Assembly (NCBI RefSeq): GCF_000775995.1
Contig: NZ_CP009227.1
Coordinates: 1,364,001-1,428,000, forward strand
DNA from: Treponema sp. OMZ 838
GTDB lineage: Bacteria > Spirochaetota > Spirochaetia > Treponematales > Treponemataceae
Direction: 5' to 3'
Length of the DNA: 64,000 nucleotides
The notes beneath the pieces were generated by a model. It was not told the origin of the DNA, made no database searches, and saw only the letters and a list, made by a program, of their open reading frames with translations. The position numbers and the translations under genes are program-made. This document shows positions 1-8,919 of the stretch, piece after piece (the stretch's first letter is position 1; each line of letters begins with the position of its first letter).

Positions 1-1
1 T

Positions 2-307
2 ATTCTGGAAACGGCGCTGATGAATGCGCTGACAAAGGGAGAGCTTGCTGCAATGCCTCCCGTACTGAAGTTCGATAAATTCCCGTTGACCTTTATCCGC
101 CCGCTCTGTCTCGCCGACATCCCGATGATTGTCCGTCATGCAGAAATGCAGGGGTATATTTCTTCCACCTGTACATGCAGCTATCAGGATAATTCAGGCA
201 GAAAAACCGCTCGTTCCCGCTTGGATAAGCTTACAGATGGTAACTATGAGTTAAAGCGTAAGCTTTTCGATGCGTTGAGGAATGTTAATGCGGCGTACCT
301 ACCCTAG
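2..307 (+). CDS. TtcA/TilS-like tRNA thiolation ATPase, C-terminal fragment
   Basis: The reading frame is open from the window edge, so only about the last 101 residues are visible; the ATG at 20 is internal. The stretch around residues 12-40, with an AMPP motif followed by an IRPL motif and a helix ending in HAE, matches the C-terminal half of TtcA-family PP-loop enzymes, which thiolate cytidine 32 of tRNA using an iron-sulfur cluster. A Cys-Thr-Cys motif sits in the region where TtcA carries its second cysteine site. The PP-loop itself would lie upstream of the window. The stop codon is followed after only 5 bases by a 124-nt inverted-repeat element. Family assignment is from motif resemblance only. 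Confidence 0.65.
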   Translation: MLETALMNALTKGELAAMPPVLKFDKFPLTFIRPLCLADIPMIVRHAEMQGYISSTCTCSYQDNSGRKTARSRLDKLTDGNYELKRKLFDALRNVNAAYLP

Positions 308-312
308 CAACA

Positions 313-436
313 CCTTTTGAAATATACGACGCATCTGCGTTGTCGCTTAACAAAAAACAGTCCTCGACGTACAACAAGTACGCCTGCGGGTGTTTTTTGT
401 ACGCTCCTAGCATCTGCATCGTCTATTTCAAAAGGC
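313..436 (+). repeat. 124-nt inverted-repeat element, copy 1
   Basis: The ends are near-perfect inverted repeats (CCTTTTGAAATATACG at the left, its complement with one change at the right). An inner stem pairs an A-rich arm around 350-360 with a T-rich arm around 390-400, and the centre holds a GTAC...GTAC palindrome. Copies of exactly the same length occur at 29806-29929 and 45390-45513 (reverse). The inner stem sequence here differs from the other copies yet still pairs, which argues for a conserved fold. Confidence 0.85.
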
Positions 437-700
437 TTACGGAAAGTATGTTTTACGATATGCCACGTCTGAACATATTCAACGTATCAAAACTGCCAAG
501 GAGGGCAGTGGTTTTATACAGGAGCGAGATTTGTGTTATGCACAAATCTCGTCGTTAAGCAGTTGTACACGGATGTACAACTGCTTAACAGTCTATTTCA
601 AAAGGCTTACGGAAGGGTTTTACAGTATATGCCGCTTCTGAAAATACTCAACGTATCGCCTGCCTTGCGAAGCGATGCCAGGTTGAAGTGGTGGTTGGAT
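437..700. repeat. Palindrome block downstream of element copy 1
   Basis: No convincing gene is present; the short open frames here run through palindromes. Clear hairpins are 489-509 (imperfect), 525-551 (11-bp arms, loop TTATG) and 555-588 (15-bp perfect arms, loop CGGA, which reads TCCG on the other strand). The phrase GTCTATTTCAAAAGGCTTACGG after copy 1 recurs at about 591-612, so part of the element border is duplicated. Similar blocks lie at 29.9-30.2 kb and 45.0-45.4 kb. Confidence 0.75.
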
Positions 701-710
701 GATTTTTTTA

Positions 711-1235
711 TTAGCACGTTGCAAGATATCGAGCCGTATTAACATTTCGTATTGTCATATCTTTATATACTTTATGCGATATTACTTTATTTAAATGGCT
801 TTTATTATAATCTTCTCGCCGAACATTCCAGATTAACGCACCCTTAACATATATTAATTGTATATATTCTTTTCTTATTGGTAATTCATTTATTATGTTT
901 TCATTATCTATTGAGTCAAATAAATAGGCTACATCAGTCTTTTGAGCATCATTATTTTGCCAATCACTGGGGATGCTCTTTGCTATTTTTACCATCTCAC
1001 TTTTTGTTTTTACTAATACTTTTACTTCATTCCCGGTCGTTATATGCAATGCTTGTTCAATATTCTCTGTAATACTATTTTTCGCGTCATGTGATTGAAA
1101 AATAACGTTTCCGGAATTGATATATGTTGAAATGTTTGAAAAACCGCATTGCTCAAATAATGTTTTCAATTCTTTCATGTTAATTTTTACAGAGCTTCCA
1201 ACATTGATACCTCTGAGCAATGCTATATAATCCAT
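711..1235 (-). CDS. DUF1697 family protein
   Basis: This 174-residue protein starts with the motif MDYIALLRGINVG, the usual N-terminus of DUF1697 proteins, followed by the KxxMKELK and YINSGNVIF segments typical of the family. The ATG at 1235 is preferred because it places this motif at residue 1; the longer open frame upstream adds 44 residues with no family resemblance and overlaps the lipoprotein gene. Length is normal for the family. The function of DUF1697 is unknown. It lies 70 bases downstream of the lipoprotein gene on the same strand and could be co-transcribed. No strong ribosome binding site is visible. Confidence 0.85.
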   Translation of the reverse strand: MDYIALLRGINVGSSVKINMKELKTLFEQCGFSNISTYINSGNVIFQSHDAKNSITENIEQALHITTGNEVKVLVKTKSEMVKIAKSIPSDWQNNDAQKTDVAYLFDSIDNENIINELPIRKEYIQLIYVKGALIWNVRREDYNKSHLNKVISHKVYKDMTIRNVNTARYLATC

Positions 1236-1305
1236 ATATTCCGTATTAATTCTGCCATGCATGGCGGGGTATTCAAAAGAATGTCTAATTACCCCGCCAT
1301 AATTA

Positions 1306-2838
1306 TTATTTTGCGATGCGCGATGCGGCGCTGATAGTGCGGTGGCGTTCTTCCCAAGGGGAGGCAACGCGGTTTACATCGGAAACAACGAGGAAACATT
1401 GAGTCGCCTTACTAAACCAGTCTTTATTGTTTGCATCTTTGCGGAGTACATACTGGCATTTTTTTCCATCGGTAGAGAACGAGCGGCATCCGTTTACCGG
1501 CTTCCCCGTTGCATCGATCATCGAACCTGAATCGCGATAGTATTCTTCTCCCGGTACGTCAAAATAGAAATAAGCGTTTTTAACCCGCGAATCATTAACC
1601 GAAAAGATAATCTCTATTGTATCTGCGTCGCGGGAAACGGATTGTATAACCGGCATTGTCAGTGCTTGCTGTTCGTTTTCCGCTTTCGCAGTGGGAACGA
1701 TAAGCGGGATAACCTTTTTCTTTGCAGCCTCTTTAGCGGCCTTATTCTCCGTGACGGTTTTACCGCCGATTCCGGTTACGTTCAATTCTTTTTCAAACGG
1801 CTTTTGCCCTGTAAGGGTAACCGATGCAAACCACTTTCCAAGAGCAGCTGCTCCTTCGCCTTCACCTGAAGACAGATGTTTCAGCATCAAGAGTTTCTCT
1901 TTTTTGTTAATCTCCATCAGCCCCTTTGCACTTTGTTCATCAAGCCCCCACACATCAGCGGGTGAAGCAAAGAAAGCTTCTTTGAAATCTTGAGCTGTTA
2001 GTTCGCCTTTGTATTTTGCAAGCATGGTAACAAAGATTTTTCCCTTACCTTTATGCTGTTTGGAAACAAAAGATGCATCAGCTTGCTCAATCATCCAGGA
2101 AATATCGGTAATTTGAGCTGCTGCGGTTTGAGCAGCAGATTCTTTTGCTTTAGTTTCGGTCTTTTTATTTTCCGGCTGTTTTGCAGGAGCAGCTTTATCG
2201 GCAGTGTCCTGCTTGGCAGATATCGATTTAGACGCTTCTTTCTTGGCCGCTTCCGGAGATGCAGACTGCTTATTATTTTTTGCGGTTGCTTTAGACTTTG
2301 CCGTTTCTTGTTGTTTCGGATCTTGTTTAGCGGGCTTTGTCTGCGCATTTTTTGCTTGAGAAGCGGTTTTGTTTTTTGAAGTGCTTTCCGCTTGTGCAGC
2401 AGCCTTTTGTGGCGTTTCCTTCTGAGTAGATTCTTTCGCCGGTGCCTTTTGGGGTGCAGTCTTTACCGATTGCTTAGAGGTGTCAGTTTTTGCAGCCGAT
2501 GTAGCGGACGCATTTGAGTTCGCTGTTTTCTGCTGCGTCGTACCCTGTTTGGGGGCCTTTGTTTGAGTATTCTTTGCCGCTGATGTCGCAGTCTGATTTG
2601 CCTGTCCGGGCGTTTTAACCGGTTCCTGTGTTTTTGCGGTGGCTGTTTGTGCAGCTTCCTTAGATTTTGCTTTTTGCGCCGTGTTCAATTCGCCCGCTGT
2701 TTGCGTTGTTTGTGTCTCAGCTCCCGCTCCTTTGGCGGTTTCGGCCGGTTCCGGCGTTTTATTCGCAGGAGCTGTTTTACAGCCCGCAGCAATTATAAGT
2801 AAGCAAAATAATATAAACGATAATAATGATTTTTTCAT
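1306..2838 (-). CDS. Lipoprotein with long disordered Ala/Lys/Thr/Gln-rich region
   Basis: The 510-residue product begins with a lipoprotein signal peptide ending in LIIAAGC (Cys20). Residues about 21-240 are low complexity, made almost only of Ala, Lys, Thr, Gln, Ser, Glu and Pro with repeated AQTA/KQ-type units and no hydrophobic core, so they are probably extended and disordered. Residues about 245-510 form a folded C-terminal domain that I do not recognise; it carries the only hydrophobic and aromatic clusters and four cysteines near the end. A GGAGG-type ribosome binding site precedes the ATG. The layout suggests a lipid-anchored domain held away from the membrane, but no function can be assigned. 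Confidence 0.8.
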   Translation of the reverse strand: MKKSLLSFILFCLLIIAAGCKTAPANKTPEPAETAKGAGAETQTTQTAGELNTAQKAKSKEAAQTATAKTQEPVKTPGQANQTATSAAKNTQTKAPKQGTTQQKTANSNASATSAAKTDTSKQSVKTAPQKAPAKESTQKETPQKAAAQAESTSKNKTASQAKNAQTKPAKQDPKQQETAKSKATAKNNKQSASPEAAKKEASKSISAKQDTADKAAPAKQPENKKTETKAKESAAQTAAAQITDISWMIEQADASFVSKQHKGKGKIFVTMLAKYKGELTAQDFKEAFFASPADVWGLDEQSAKGLMEINKKEKLLMLKHLSSGEGEGAAALGKWFASVTLTGQKPFEKELNVTGIGGKTVTENKAAKEAAKKKVIPLIVPTAKAENEQQALTMPVIQSVSRDADTIEIIFSVNDSRVKNAYFYFDVPGEEYYRDSGSMIDATGKPVNGCRSFSTDGKKCQYVLRKDANNKDWFSKATQCFLVVSDVNRVASPWEERHRTISAASRIAK

Positions 2839-2963
2839 TCAAGGTCCTCCTTAACGGTAAGGCATAGTAAGAAAACAAATAGTTCTATGTGATGTATCGG
2901 TAAATATACCTAAAAGCCTAAGAAAATGCCAGAGGGGGATCCCGCAACGATCCGCCGTCGATC

Positions 2964-2991
2964 TTGACTTAACAGGTAAATGTGATATAGT
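2964..2991 (+). promoter_or_regulatory. Sigma-70 type promoter for the pdxK-pdp-recJ operon
   Basis: TTGACT (2964-2969) and TATAGT (2986-2991) are separated by 16 bases. The predicted start near 2998 would give a leader of about 110 bases before the pdxK ATG. Confidence 0.55.
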
Positions 2992-3109
2992 TTTGTCTGC
3001 AATTTTACGGGAAAGTACTTATTGAGGATTTTTTTAAAACTAACCGAGCTTTAGAGATTCCCGACAGATTTTTTCCACCGTAGATATTTTTATAATTGAG
3101 GAGTATAAA

Positions 3110-3919
3110 ATGGTAAAATTAGCGACGATTGCCGGTTCCGACGCATCAGGCGGAGCAGGCCTTGAGGCAGATTTAAAAACATTTCAGGAATATGGCGGAT
3201 ACGGTATGGCAGCGATTACTTTGGTTGCTACCATGAACCCCCACAAGGATTGGAGCCATGAGGTGTTCCCGATCGGTGAAGATTCGTTGCGTGCACAGCT
3301 CGAAACCATTTTCACCGGCGTCGGCGTTGATGCGGCAAAAACGGGAATGCTGGCGACTCCCTATGCAATCGAACTTGCTGCCGAGTATCTCGGTAAATAT
3401 AAGGTAGAAAACTATGTTCTTGATCCGGTAATGATTTGTAAAGGCGGAAATTTGCCGCTCAATCCGGAAATCAACGAGCTGTTGATTAAAAAACTATTGC
3501 CCCTCGCAAAGATTATTACGCCGAATGTGTTCGAAGCAGGACAAATTGCTCATGTCGATACGCCTTCTACGTTGGAAGAAATTAAAGATGCCGCAAAACG
3601 GATTTACGATATGGGCGCCCCGCATGTATTCATTAAGGGCGGTTCAAAATTGAAAGATGCGGAAACTTCTGTCGATGTTTTCTATGATGGCAAAGATTTC
3701 CAATATCTCGAAGCTGAGCTGATTAAAACCGAATGGACTCACGGGTGCGGGTGTACCGTTGCCGCTGCAATTACTGCTGGCTTGGGTTTTGGACTTGAAC
3801 CGTATGAAGCTGCTCTCCGCGCAAAGAAATTTATCACGTTAAGTTTACGGAACGGGTTTGCCCTCAATAAATGGGTTGGCCCGGGTAATCCCGCCGCGTG
3901 GCGAAAAGCCTTCAATTAA
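3110..3919 (+). CDS. Pyridoxal/hydroxymethylpyrimidine kinase (PdxK/ThiD family)
   Basis: The 269-residue protein is a ribokinase-fold kinase. It has the N-terminal GSDASGGAGLEAD motif for substrate and phosphate binding, LDPVM in the middle, and THGCGCT near residue 211 as the anion-hole and catalytic loop. Some Gram-positive ThiD-like enzymes with a GxGC loop are pyridoxal kinases that use paired cysteines, so pyridoxal is a plausible substrate; hydroxymethylpyrimidine phosphate is the alternative. A GAGGAG ribosome binding site lies just before the ATG. It is the first gene of an operon with pyrimidine-nucleoside phosphorylase (15-base gap) and recJ, so a vitamin or salvage role fits. No thiamine genes are adjacent. 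Confidence 0.85.
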   Translation: MVKLATIAGSDASGGAGLEADLKTFQEYGGYGMAAITLVATMNPHKDWSHEVFPIGEDSLRAQLETIFTGVGVDAAKTGMLATPYAIELAAEYLGKYKVENYVLDPVMICKGGNLPLNPEINELLIKKLLPLAKIITPNVFEAGQIAHVDTPSTLEEIKDAAKRIYDMGAPHVFIKGGSKLKDAETSVDVFYDGKDFQYLEAELIKTEWTHGCGCTVAAAITAGLGFGLEPYEAALRAKKFITLSLRNGFALNKWVGPGNPAAWRKAFN

Positions 3920-3934
3920 GAGAGGAATAAAAGC

Positions 3935-5266
3935 ATGCGTGCAGTTGATATCATTATGAAAAAGCGCGGGTTTAGAGAAACCGGCGCAGGAACACTCTCT
4001 CGGGAAGAAATTGCCTTTTTAGTGAACGGATATGTAGCCGGAGAGATTCCCGACTATCAAATGGCCGCATGGCTGATGGCGGTTTATTTTAACGGTATGA
4101 CGTTTGATGAAACCGCCGTCCTTACCGACGTTATGCTGCATTCCGGAGCGGTTATGGATTTGTCGGGGATTGAAGGCCCCTTTGTCGATAAACACTCCAC
4201 CGGCGGCGTCGGGGATAAGCTTTCTTTGCCGCTTGCTCCTATTGTGGCTGCTTGCGGGGTGAAAGTTCCGATGATGAGCGGCCGCGCACTCGGGCACACC
4301 GGCGGTACGCTCGATAAACTTGAATCGATTACCGGATATAAGACCGGCCTTTCCGTTGACCAATTCCGCAATTACATTAAAAAAACCGGCTTTGCAATGA
4401 CGGGGCAGACAAAAGAGATTGTCCCCGCCGACCGGCTGATTTACGCCTTGCGCGATGTGACTGCGACCGTTGAATCGGTGCCGCTTATTACGGCGAGTAT
4501 TCTCTCTAAGAAGGTTGCCGAAGGCGCCGAAGCGCTGGTGTTCGATGTCAAATGCGGAAGCGGCGCCTTTATGAAAACACTGCCCGAAGCCGAAGCGCTC
4601 GCAAAGAGCCTTGTCGGTACCGGCACCGCGATGGGTAAAAAAGTTATCGCGATGATAACCAATATGTATGAACCCTTAGGAAATGCAGTTGGTAATTTCT
4701 TGGAAATGGAAGAAACCTACAATGTTCTGAAAGGTACGGAGCCGCAGGATGTAACCGACTTAACATTACAACTTGCAGGTTGGATGCTCGTGCTTGGTCA
4801 TAAGGCTGCATCAAAAGAAGAAGGAATTCAAAAAGCGCAAGAGGCGCTTCGCAGCGGCAAAGCGCTTGAGCTGTTTTTAGAAAACATCACGCTGCAAGGC
4901 GGCAATGCGCAGCAGTTTGTTGCCGAATGCGGAAAGCGCCGCAGCCCCCACACCTGCCACATTAAAGCGGAACAAGACGGCTTTATCACAGATATCGATG
5001 CGTTCAAAATCGGTATTGCCGGAGTCAATCTCGGGGTCGGCCGCAATAAAACCACCGATGCGGTGTGTCCCGATGCCGGTATGATTTTGCATAAGCACGT
5101 AGGCGATGCCGTAAAAAAAGGCGACCTCATCATGGATGTGTACGGCAAAGATGCGGAGTGCCTTCCGGCCGCTTCCGATATGATTAAAACAGCGATACGG
5201 TATGCAGCGGAGAAGCCGCAAATGCGTCCGCTGGTATTTAAAGAAATTTCTGCGGCCGACTTGTAG
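3935..5266 (+). CDS. Pyrimidine-nucleoside / thymidine phosphorylase
   Basis: The enzyme cleaves pyrimidine nucleosides with phosphate to base and (deoxy)ribose 1-phosphate in the cytosol. The family signature SGRALGHTGGTLDKLE is present around residues 110-125, preceded by the phosphate-binding KHSTGGVGDK loop, and the order of helical, alpha/beta and C-terminal domains matches. At 443 residues it has the usual length of the Pdp/DeoA group. It follows pdxK by 15 bases with an AGAGGAAT ribosome binding site and precedes recJ by 21 bases, so salvage of nucleosides and nucleic-acid breakdown are encoded together. Pdp versus DeoA specificity cannot be decided by eye. Confidence 0.93.
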   Translation: MRAVDIIMKKRGFRETGAGTLSREEIAFLVNGYVAGEIPDYQMAAWLMAVYFNGMTFDETAVLTDVMLHSGAVMDLSGIEGPFVDKHSTGGVGDKLSLPLAPIVAACGVKVPMMSGRALGHTGGTLDKLESITGYKTGLSVDQFRNYIKKTGFAMTGQTKEIVPADRLIYALRDVTATVESVPLITASILSKKVAEGAEALVFDVKCGSGAFMKTLPEAEALAKSLVGTGTAMGKKVIAMITNMYEPLGNAVGNFLEMEETYNVLKGTEPQDVTDLTLQLAGWMLVLGHKAASKEEGIQKAQEALRSGKALELFLENITLQGGNAQQFVAECGKRRSPHTCHIKAEQDGFITDIDAFKIGIAGVNLGVGRNKTTDAVCPDAGMILHKHVGDAVKKGDLIMDVYGKDAECLPAASDMIKTAIRYAAEKPQMRPLVFKEISAADL

Positions 5267-5287
5267 CCGCGCTTCCGGTACCATACA

Positions 5288-7420
5288 GTGAATTGGGAAA
5301 AAAAAGATATAGACCCTAATGTTGTCCGCTCCATGGCGCAGCAATACGGCTGCACTCCCCTTGTTGCATCGATTTTGCTGCGGCGCGGTATTGCCGAAGG
5401 GAGCGAGGCGTTTTTTCACCTTGAAAACGATCTGCGCTATGTGCATAATCCCTTTCTTTTTGTAAATATGGAGGATGCCGTTGACCGGATCCTCGATGCA
5501 AAGGAAGAAGGGGAGCGGGTGCTTATTTTCGGAGACCGCGATGTGGACGGGATTACTGCCGTTACCGTACTCTACGAAGCGCTCACCGATTTAGGCATCC
5601 CGACAACATGGCGTATCCCCACCGGCGACGAACCGTACGGACTTTCCTGCGAAGCGGTTGATGCGCATGAAGCCGACGGTGGTACCCTCATCATTACCGT
5701 AGACTGCGGTATTTCCAATATTCAAGAAGTCGCCTACGCTGCGGAGAAAGGCATTGATGTTATCGTCATCGATCATCACACCCCGCAGGATACGCTTCCC
5801 GATGCCGCAGTCATCATTAACTGTAAGGTGCCGGGATCGGGCTATCCCAACGAACATCTTTCCGGATGCGCTACGGCGTGGAAGGTTGTTACCGCCCTGC
5901 GCTTCGGACTTCTCGACATTTATAAACAGCAGATTTGCCTATTGAATGTGCGCCCCGTTAACGATGCCTTTGCAGTGGAAGCTATCCATACCGTCAATTT
6001 GGTTGAAACAGCTCGAATCACGGAAACGATTATCCCCGGTATGGTTCCGTTTTCAGATACTCGGCTCGGCAGATTTTTGCAGGGGCAGCAGATTTTTGTG
6101 TGGGATAAGGAGTTGCAGCTCAAGCAGCTGGAAAAAGTGTTTGGTAAGTCGGTTGAATTTTATGTGAGTGATTTTAGACTCGAATGTGCAAAGATTGCGC
6201 CTCAGCTTGCCGAGATGAGCCTTTTGCGGTTAAAGAATTTATCGCGGATTGGCAAGTACAACGACACGCCGATGTCCGAACTCGACGGCTTTTTCAATAT
6301 CTTTATTACGCTCATCCAACAAGCGCATAACATATACGGTGAAAAAGAAAAGCGTGAATTACAACTTGTCGCGCTTTCGCTGCTTGCAGACTTGATGCAG
6401 CTGACCGGAGAAAACCGGATATTGGTAAAGCAAGGCTTAGCAGCCATCAATGCCGCGCCGCGCGCCGGTCTTTCCGAGTTGATGATAAAACAGGGGCTTA
6501 TCGGTAAGCATATCGGTACCAACGATATTGCGTGGAATATTACGCCTGTTATCAATGCAACCGGACGGATGGGTAAACCGGAAACGGCAATCCGGCTCTT
6601 CCTTGAACAAAATGCAGCGGTACGCAATGAACTTGCGGATGCGGTTATTGCGATGAACGAGGAGCGGAAAGAACTCGGAAAGGCCGGCTGGGCAATTGCC
6701 GAACCGATTGCGCGGGAAAGTCTTGCAAAATATCGCGAAAAACTCACCGTTGTTGTAAGCGATAAAATCCATCGCGGCATTACCGGTATCCTTTCAAACC
6801 GGCTTGCAGATAAGTTTAACGTGCCGAGTATGGTTATCTGTATTATGGAAGACGGAACCGCAGTCGGTTCGCTTCGTTCCGCCCGCGGCTATCGGGTGCT
6901 TTCTTTGCCGGAAGCATATCCCGATTTTTTCCTCGACTATGGCGGTCACTCATTTGCAGCAGGATTCAGCTTAATGCAAGAAAAACTTGCGCCGTTTTTA
7001 AAAAAAGTTCAGGAATTTACCGCGGCTATCGAATTTGACGAAAACTCGGAAAACTCTCCGCTTTCCATCGATGCGGAACTTCCTCATGACTATTTAACGC
7101 CCGAACTTTTAACCGTGCATGACACCTTTGAGCCCTACGGCGAAGGGTTCCCGGCGCTCCAATTTGCCGCTAGAGGAATCAAACTAACCGCCGCCTCAAT
7201 TATGGGTAAAACCCAACCGCAGCATTTGCGTCTTACGTTCGACTGCGGAACATATAAATGGACAGCGGTGTATTGGCAGGCAGCGGATAAATTGAACGTT
7301 GAATTTAAAATCGGTGACAGTATCGATGCCGTCTTCACGTTGAGCCGGAATACCTTTAACGGCAATACGGTACCTCAAATGGTTATTCAAGACATGCGGA
7401 AGACGGGCACGGGTATTTAA
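5288..7420 (+). CDS. recJ: Single-stranded-DNA exonuclease RecJ
   Basis: This DHH-family 5'-3' exonuclease for repair and recombination has the metal motifs in order: GDRDVDG near residue 82, DCGISN near 140, DHH at 162-164, and the DHHA1 motif GGHSFAAGF near residue 555. Between the DHH and DHHA1 parts there is a longer helical region than in E. coli RecJ. The 710-residue length fits the spirochaetal branch. The start is a GTG with no clear ribosome binding site; it is chosen because the frame directly upstream holds no better start, and translation may be coupled to the preceding gene. It is the last gene of its operon and is followed by a strong terminator. Confidence 0.92.
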   Translation: MNWEKKDIDPNVVRSMAQQYGCTPLVASILLRRGIAEGSEAFFHLENDLRYVHNPFLFVNMEDAVDRILDAKEEGERVLIFGDRDVDGITAVTVLYEALTDLGIPTTWRIPTGDEPYGLSCEAVDAHEADGGTLIITVDCGISNIQEVAYAAEKGIDVIVIDHHTPQDTLPDAAVIINCKVPGSGYPNEHLSGCATAWKVVTALRFGLLDIYKQQICLLNVRPVNDAFAVEAIHTVNLVETARITETIIPGMVPFSDTRLGRFLQGQQIFVWDKELQLKQLEKVFGKSVEFYVSDFRLECAKIAPQLAEMSLLRLKNLSRIGKYNDTPMSELDGFFNIFITLIQQAHNIYGEKEKRELQLVALSLLADLMQLTGENRILVKQGLAAINAAPRAGLSELMIKQGLIGKHIGTNDIAWNITPVINATGRMGKPETAIRLFLEQNAAVRNELADAVIAMNEERKELGKAGWAIAEPIARESLAKYREKLTVVVSDKIHRGITGILSNRLADKFNVPSMVICIMEDGTAVGSLRSARGYRVLSLPEAYPDFFLDYGGHSFAAGFSLMQEKLAPFLKKVQEFTAAIEFDENSENSPLSIDAELPHDYLTPELLTVHDTFEPYGEGFPALQFAARGIKLTAASIMGKTQPQHLRLTFDCGTYKWTAVYWQAADKLNVEFKIGDSIDAVFTLSRNTFNGNTVPQMVIQDMRKTGTGI

Positions 7421-7436
7421 GCAGCGTCTCTCTTAT

Positions 7437-7474
7437 ACACAAAATTTTGAATAAAATTTTGTGTAAATTTTTTT
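7437..7474 (+). terminator. Rho-independent terminator after recJ
   Basis: Perfect 12-base arms ACACAAAATTTT and AAAATTTTGTGT with a GAAT loop are followed by AAA and seven T. Confidence 0.85.
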
Positions 7475-7483
7475 ACGGCGGCA

Positions 7484-7571
7484 GGGCAAGCGTAGAGGTT
7501 CAATTCCGGTTGAACAGCCCCGCTTTTTCTGCGGGAATATTAAACAAGCATCTGATGCGCTTGCCCTGCAC
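7484..7571. repeat. Family B inverted repeat, copy 1
   Basis: The outer arms GCAGGGCAAGCG and CGCTTGCCCTGC are perfect inverted repeats. Inside are a small palindrome (GGTTCAATTCCGGTTGAAC) and the phrase CTGCGGGAATAT. The right-hand phrase CATCTGATGCG plus an end related to TTACCCTG recurs at 15.56 kb and 53.74 kb. It separates the recJ terminator from the convergent small periplasmic gene. Confidence 0.7.
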
Positions 7572-7581
7572 TTCGTTGGTG

Positions 7582-8175
7582 TTAGCGCCCTTGCCGAGAC
7601 AAGGTAAGGTTTGCCAGCTCTTTGGGTAAGTCGCTGCCGCGCAGTGTGAGCGTATTATCGTCATTGCGGGTGTACTGGAGCTTCCACACTGCATTCATGC
7701 TTTCGCGGGTTTCCTTTTTAGAGCCGTTTGTCCATGTTTCGGTTTCTTTACTTCTTACGGTAAAGGTGACTTCGGTATCCGTAGCAGTCCAGAAACCTTC
7801 CCACTCCGTCGATGAAGTAAAGCCTTGCAGCCATTCGATTTCCATACTGCCGTCGCGGTCAAACTCGACCTTGACCGCTTTATTTTCATCGCGGGCAATC
7901 CATTTACCCATAATCGAATTTCCCGTCGGTGTGGCGGCATCATTCATCATCGGGCGCCGGTTGAACTCTCCGCCTTTGCCGTCAGGTTGCATTTGGCGTT
8001 CGTTAAACTCGCCGCCTTTACCGTTATGCGGCATCGGACGTTCCGCGGCTCCGGCATCATTATGATGTTTCCAATCTTTTGAATTCGATTGGTGCGGTTT
8101 TGCAAACACGGCTCCTACCGATAATACCGCAACGATACCGAATGCCGCAGCCTTTTTTACCATTTGTTTGTTCAT
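7582..8175 (-). CDS. Periplasmic protein with lipocalin-like C-terminal half
   Basis: The 197-residue product starts with a clear signal peptide ending near ...VGAVFA. The ATG at 8175 is preceded by TTTTAGGAGTA, which decides it over the longer upstream frame. After cleavage comes a His/Asn/Gly-rich linker with two copies of a GKGGEFN(E/R)R unit. Residues about 95-197 are predicted beta-rich, opening with IMGKWIARDENK and ending in LTLRGSDLPKELANLTL, as in small lipocalin-like or META-type stress domains where net polarity is tested by repeated strands. The family is not firmly recognised. It diverges from a two-component operon, which makes it a candidate target of that system. Confidence 0.75.
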   Translation of the reverse strand: MNKQMVKKAAAFGIVAVLSVGAVFAKPHQSNSKDWKHHNDAGAAERPMPHNGKGGEFNERQMQPDGKGGEFNRRPMMNDAATPTGNSIMGKWIARDENKAVKVEFDRDGSMEIEWLQGFTSSTEWEGFWTATDTEVTFTVRSKETETWTNGSKKETRESMNAVWKLQYTRNDDNTLTLRGSDLPKELANLTLSRQGR

Positions 8176-8306
8176 TCGTATACTCCTAAAAAATAAAGTA
8201 CGGTTGTTTAAGTTTTCACACCGTCTGTGCACGACTATACCGTATTGTACTAGCCGTATCATGAAGCCTGCATTGGAAAAAGATTAAAATATTTTAATCG
8301 GGAATT

Positions 8307-8337
8307 TTGACACAAAACGGAAAGAATAGGGTATGAT
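8307..8337 (+). promoter_or_regulatory. Possible promoter for the two-component operon
   Basis: TTGACA (8307-8312) and TATGAT (8332-8337) are 19 bases apart, which is long. The -10 box ends only 6 bases before the ATG at 8344, so a transcript from it would be nearly leaderless. Confidence 0.4.
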
Positions 8338-8343
8338 ACGGTC

Positions 8344-8919
8344 ATGATTACCCATAAGACAGTGAGTGTCTCTATCATATCGGTATGTATCTTTCTTATT
8401 ATGCACAGTGCACTTTTTGCGGATAAACCGAGGGACGCTAAACATACATTTTCGTACCGCGGTATGCGGATGGCAAATGCCGACGGTCTTTTTTATGTTA
8501 CAAAAATAGAAACCGAAATCGAGCAGGCCGGCATTATCGAAATAGAAATTAAATTCAATATGCCTGCCGATCCGCGTACACTGCAAAAAAAACATATCAG
8601 CATAAACGGTCAATTTTTACCTGCCGATGCGCTAATTGCTTTTAACAAAGCAGGTGATAAAATAAAAATATTGATTCGGGACTCTTTTTTATCTGCGGGC
8701 AAAGATACGCCAAATCGTCCGTTTCATCTTGATTTACCGGAAGCGAAGAGTTTTAATCATATTCCGCTCTATCTTTCACACTTTGATGATATGGAATGCG
8801 ACAAAGAATATAAATTTACATTTTTGAATATTCCGCCGCAGAAACCTCCTAGGGAAATGCACGAAGAAATGCATAATCATCACCATTATGAATATATTCG
8901 TTTTGAGGAAAAAGATTGA
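8344..8919 (+). CDS. Exported protein of unknown function with His-rich tail
   Basis: The 191-residue protein has a signal peptide (hydrophobic residues 8-26, ending ...ALFA). The mature part is probably a beta-sandwich, with alternating patterns such as IIEIEIKFNMPADPRTLQ that resemble bacterial Ig-like adhesion or sensor modules. The C-terminus has a metal-ligand-rich run with several His and Glu (MHEEMHNHHHYEY). I do not recognise a family. Its stop codon overlaps the response regulator ATG (TGATG), so it is translated in the same operon. A periplasmic protein in front of a sensor kinase suggests an accessory sensor, possibly for a metal; this is inference from the His cluster and position only. 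Confidence 0.8.
   Translation: MITHKTVSVSIISVCIFLIMHSALFADKPRDAKHTFSYRGMRMANADGLFYVTKIETEIEQAGIIEIEIKFNMPADPRTLQKKHISINGQFLPADALIAFNKAGDKIKILIRDSFLSAGKDTPNRPFHLDLPEAKSFNHIPLYLSHFDDMECDKEYKFTFLNIPPQKPPREMHEEMHNHHHYEYIRFEEKD

Noticed and set aside
340-742. Short open frames within the first repeat block
   Set aside because: They run through palindromes shared with other spacers, have no ribosome binding sites and no protein-like composition.
2053-2379. Phe/Arg/Leu-rich 108-residue open frame opposite the first lipoprotein
   Set aside because: It is the antisense shadow of the low-complexity Ala/Lys/Gln region.
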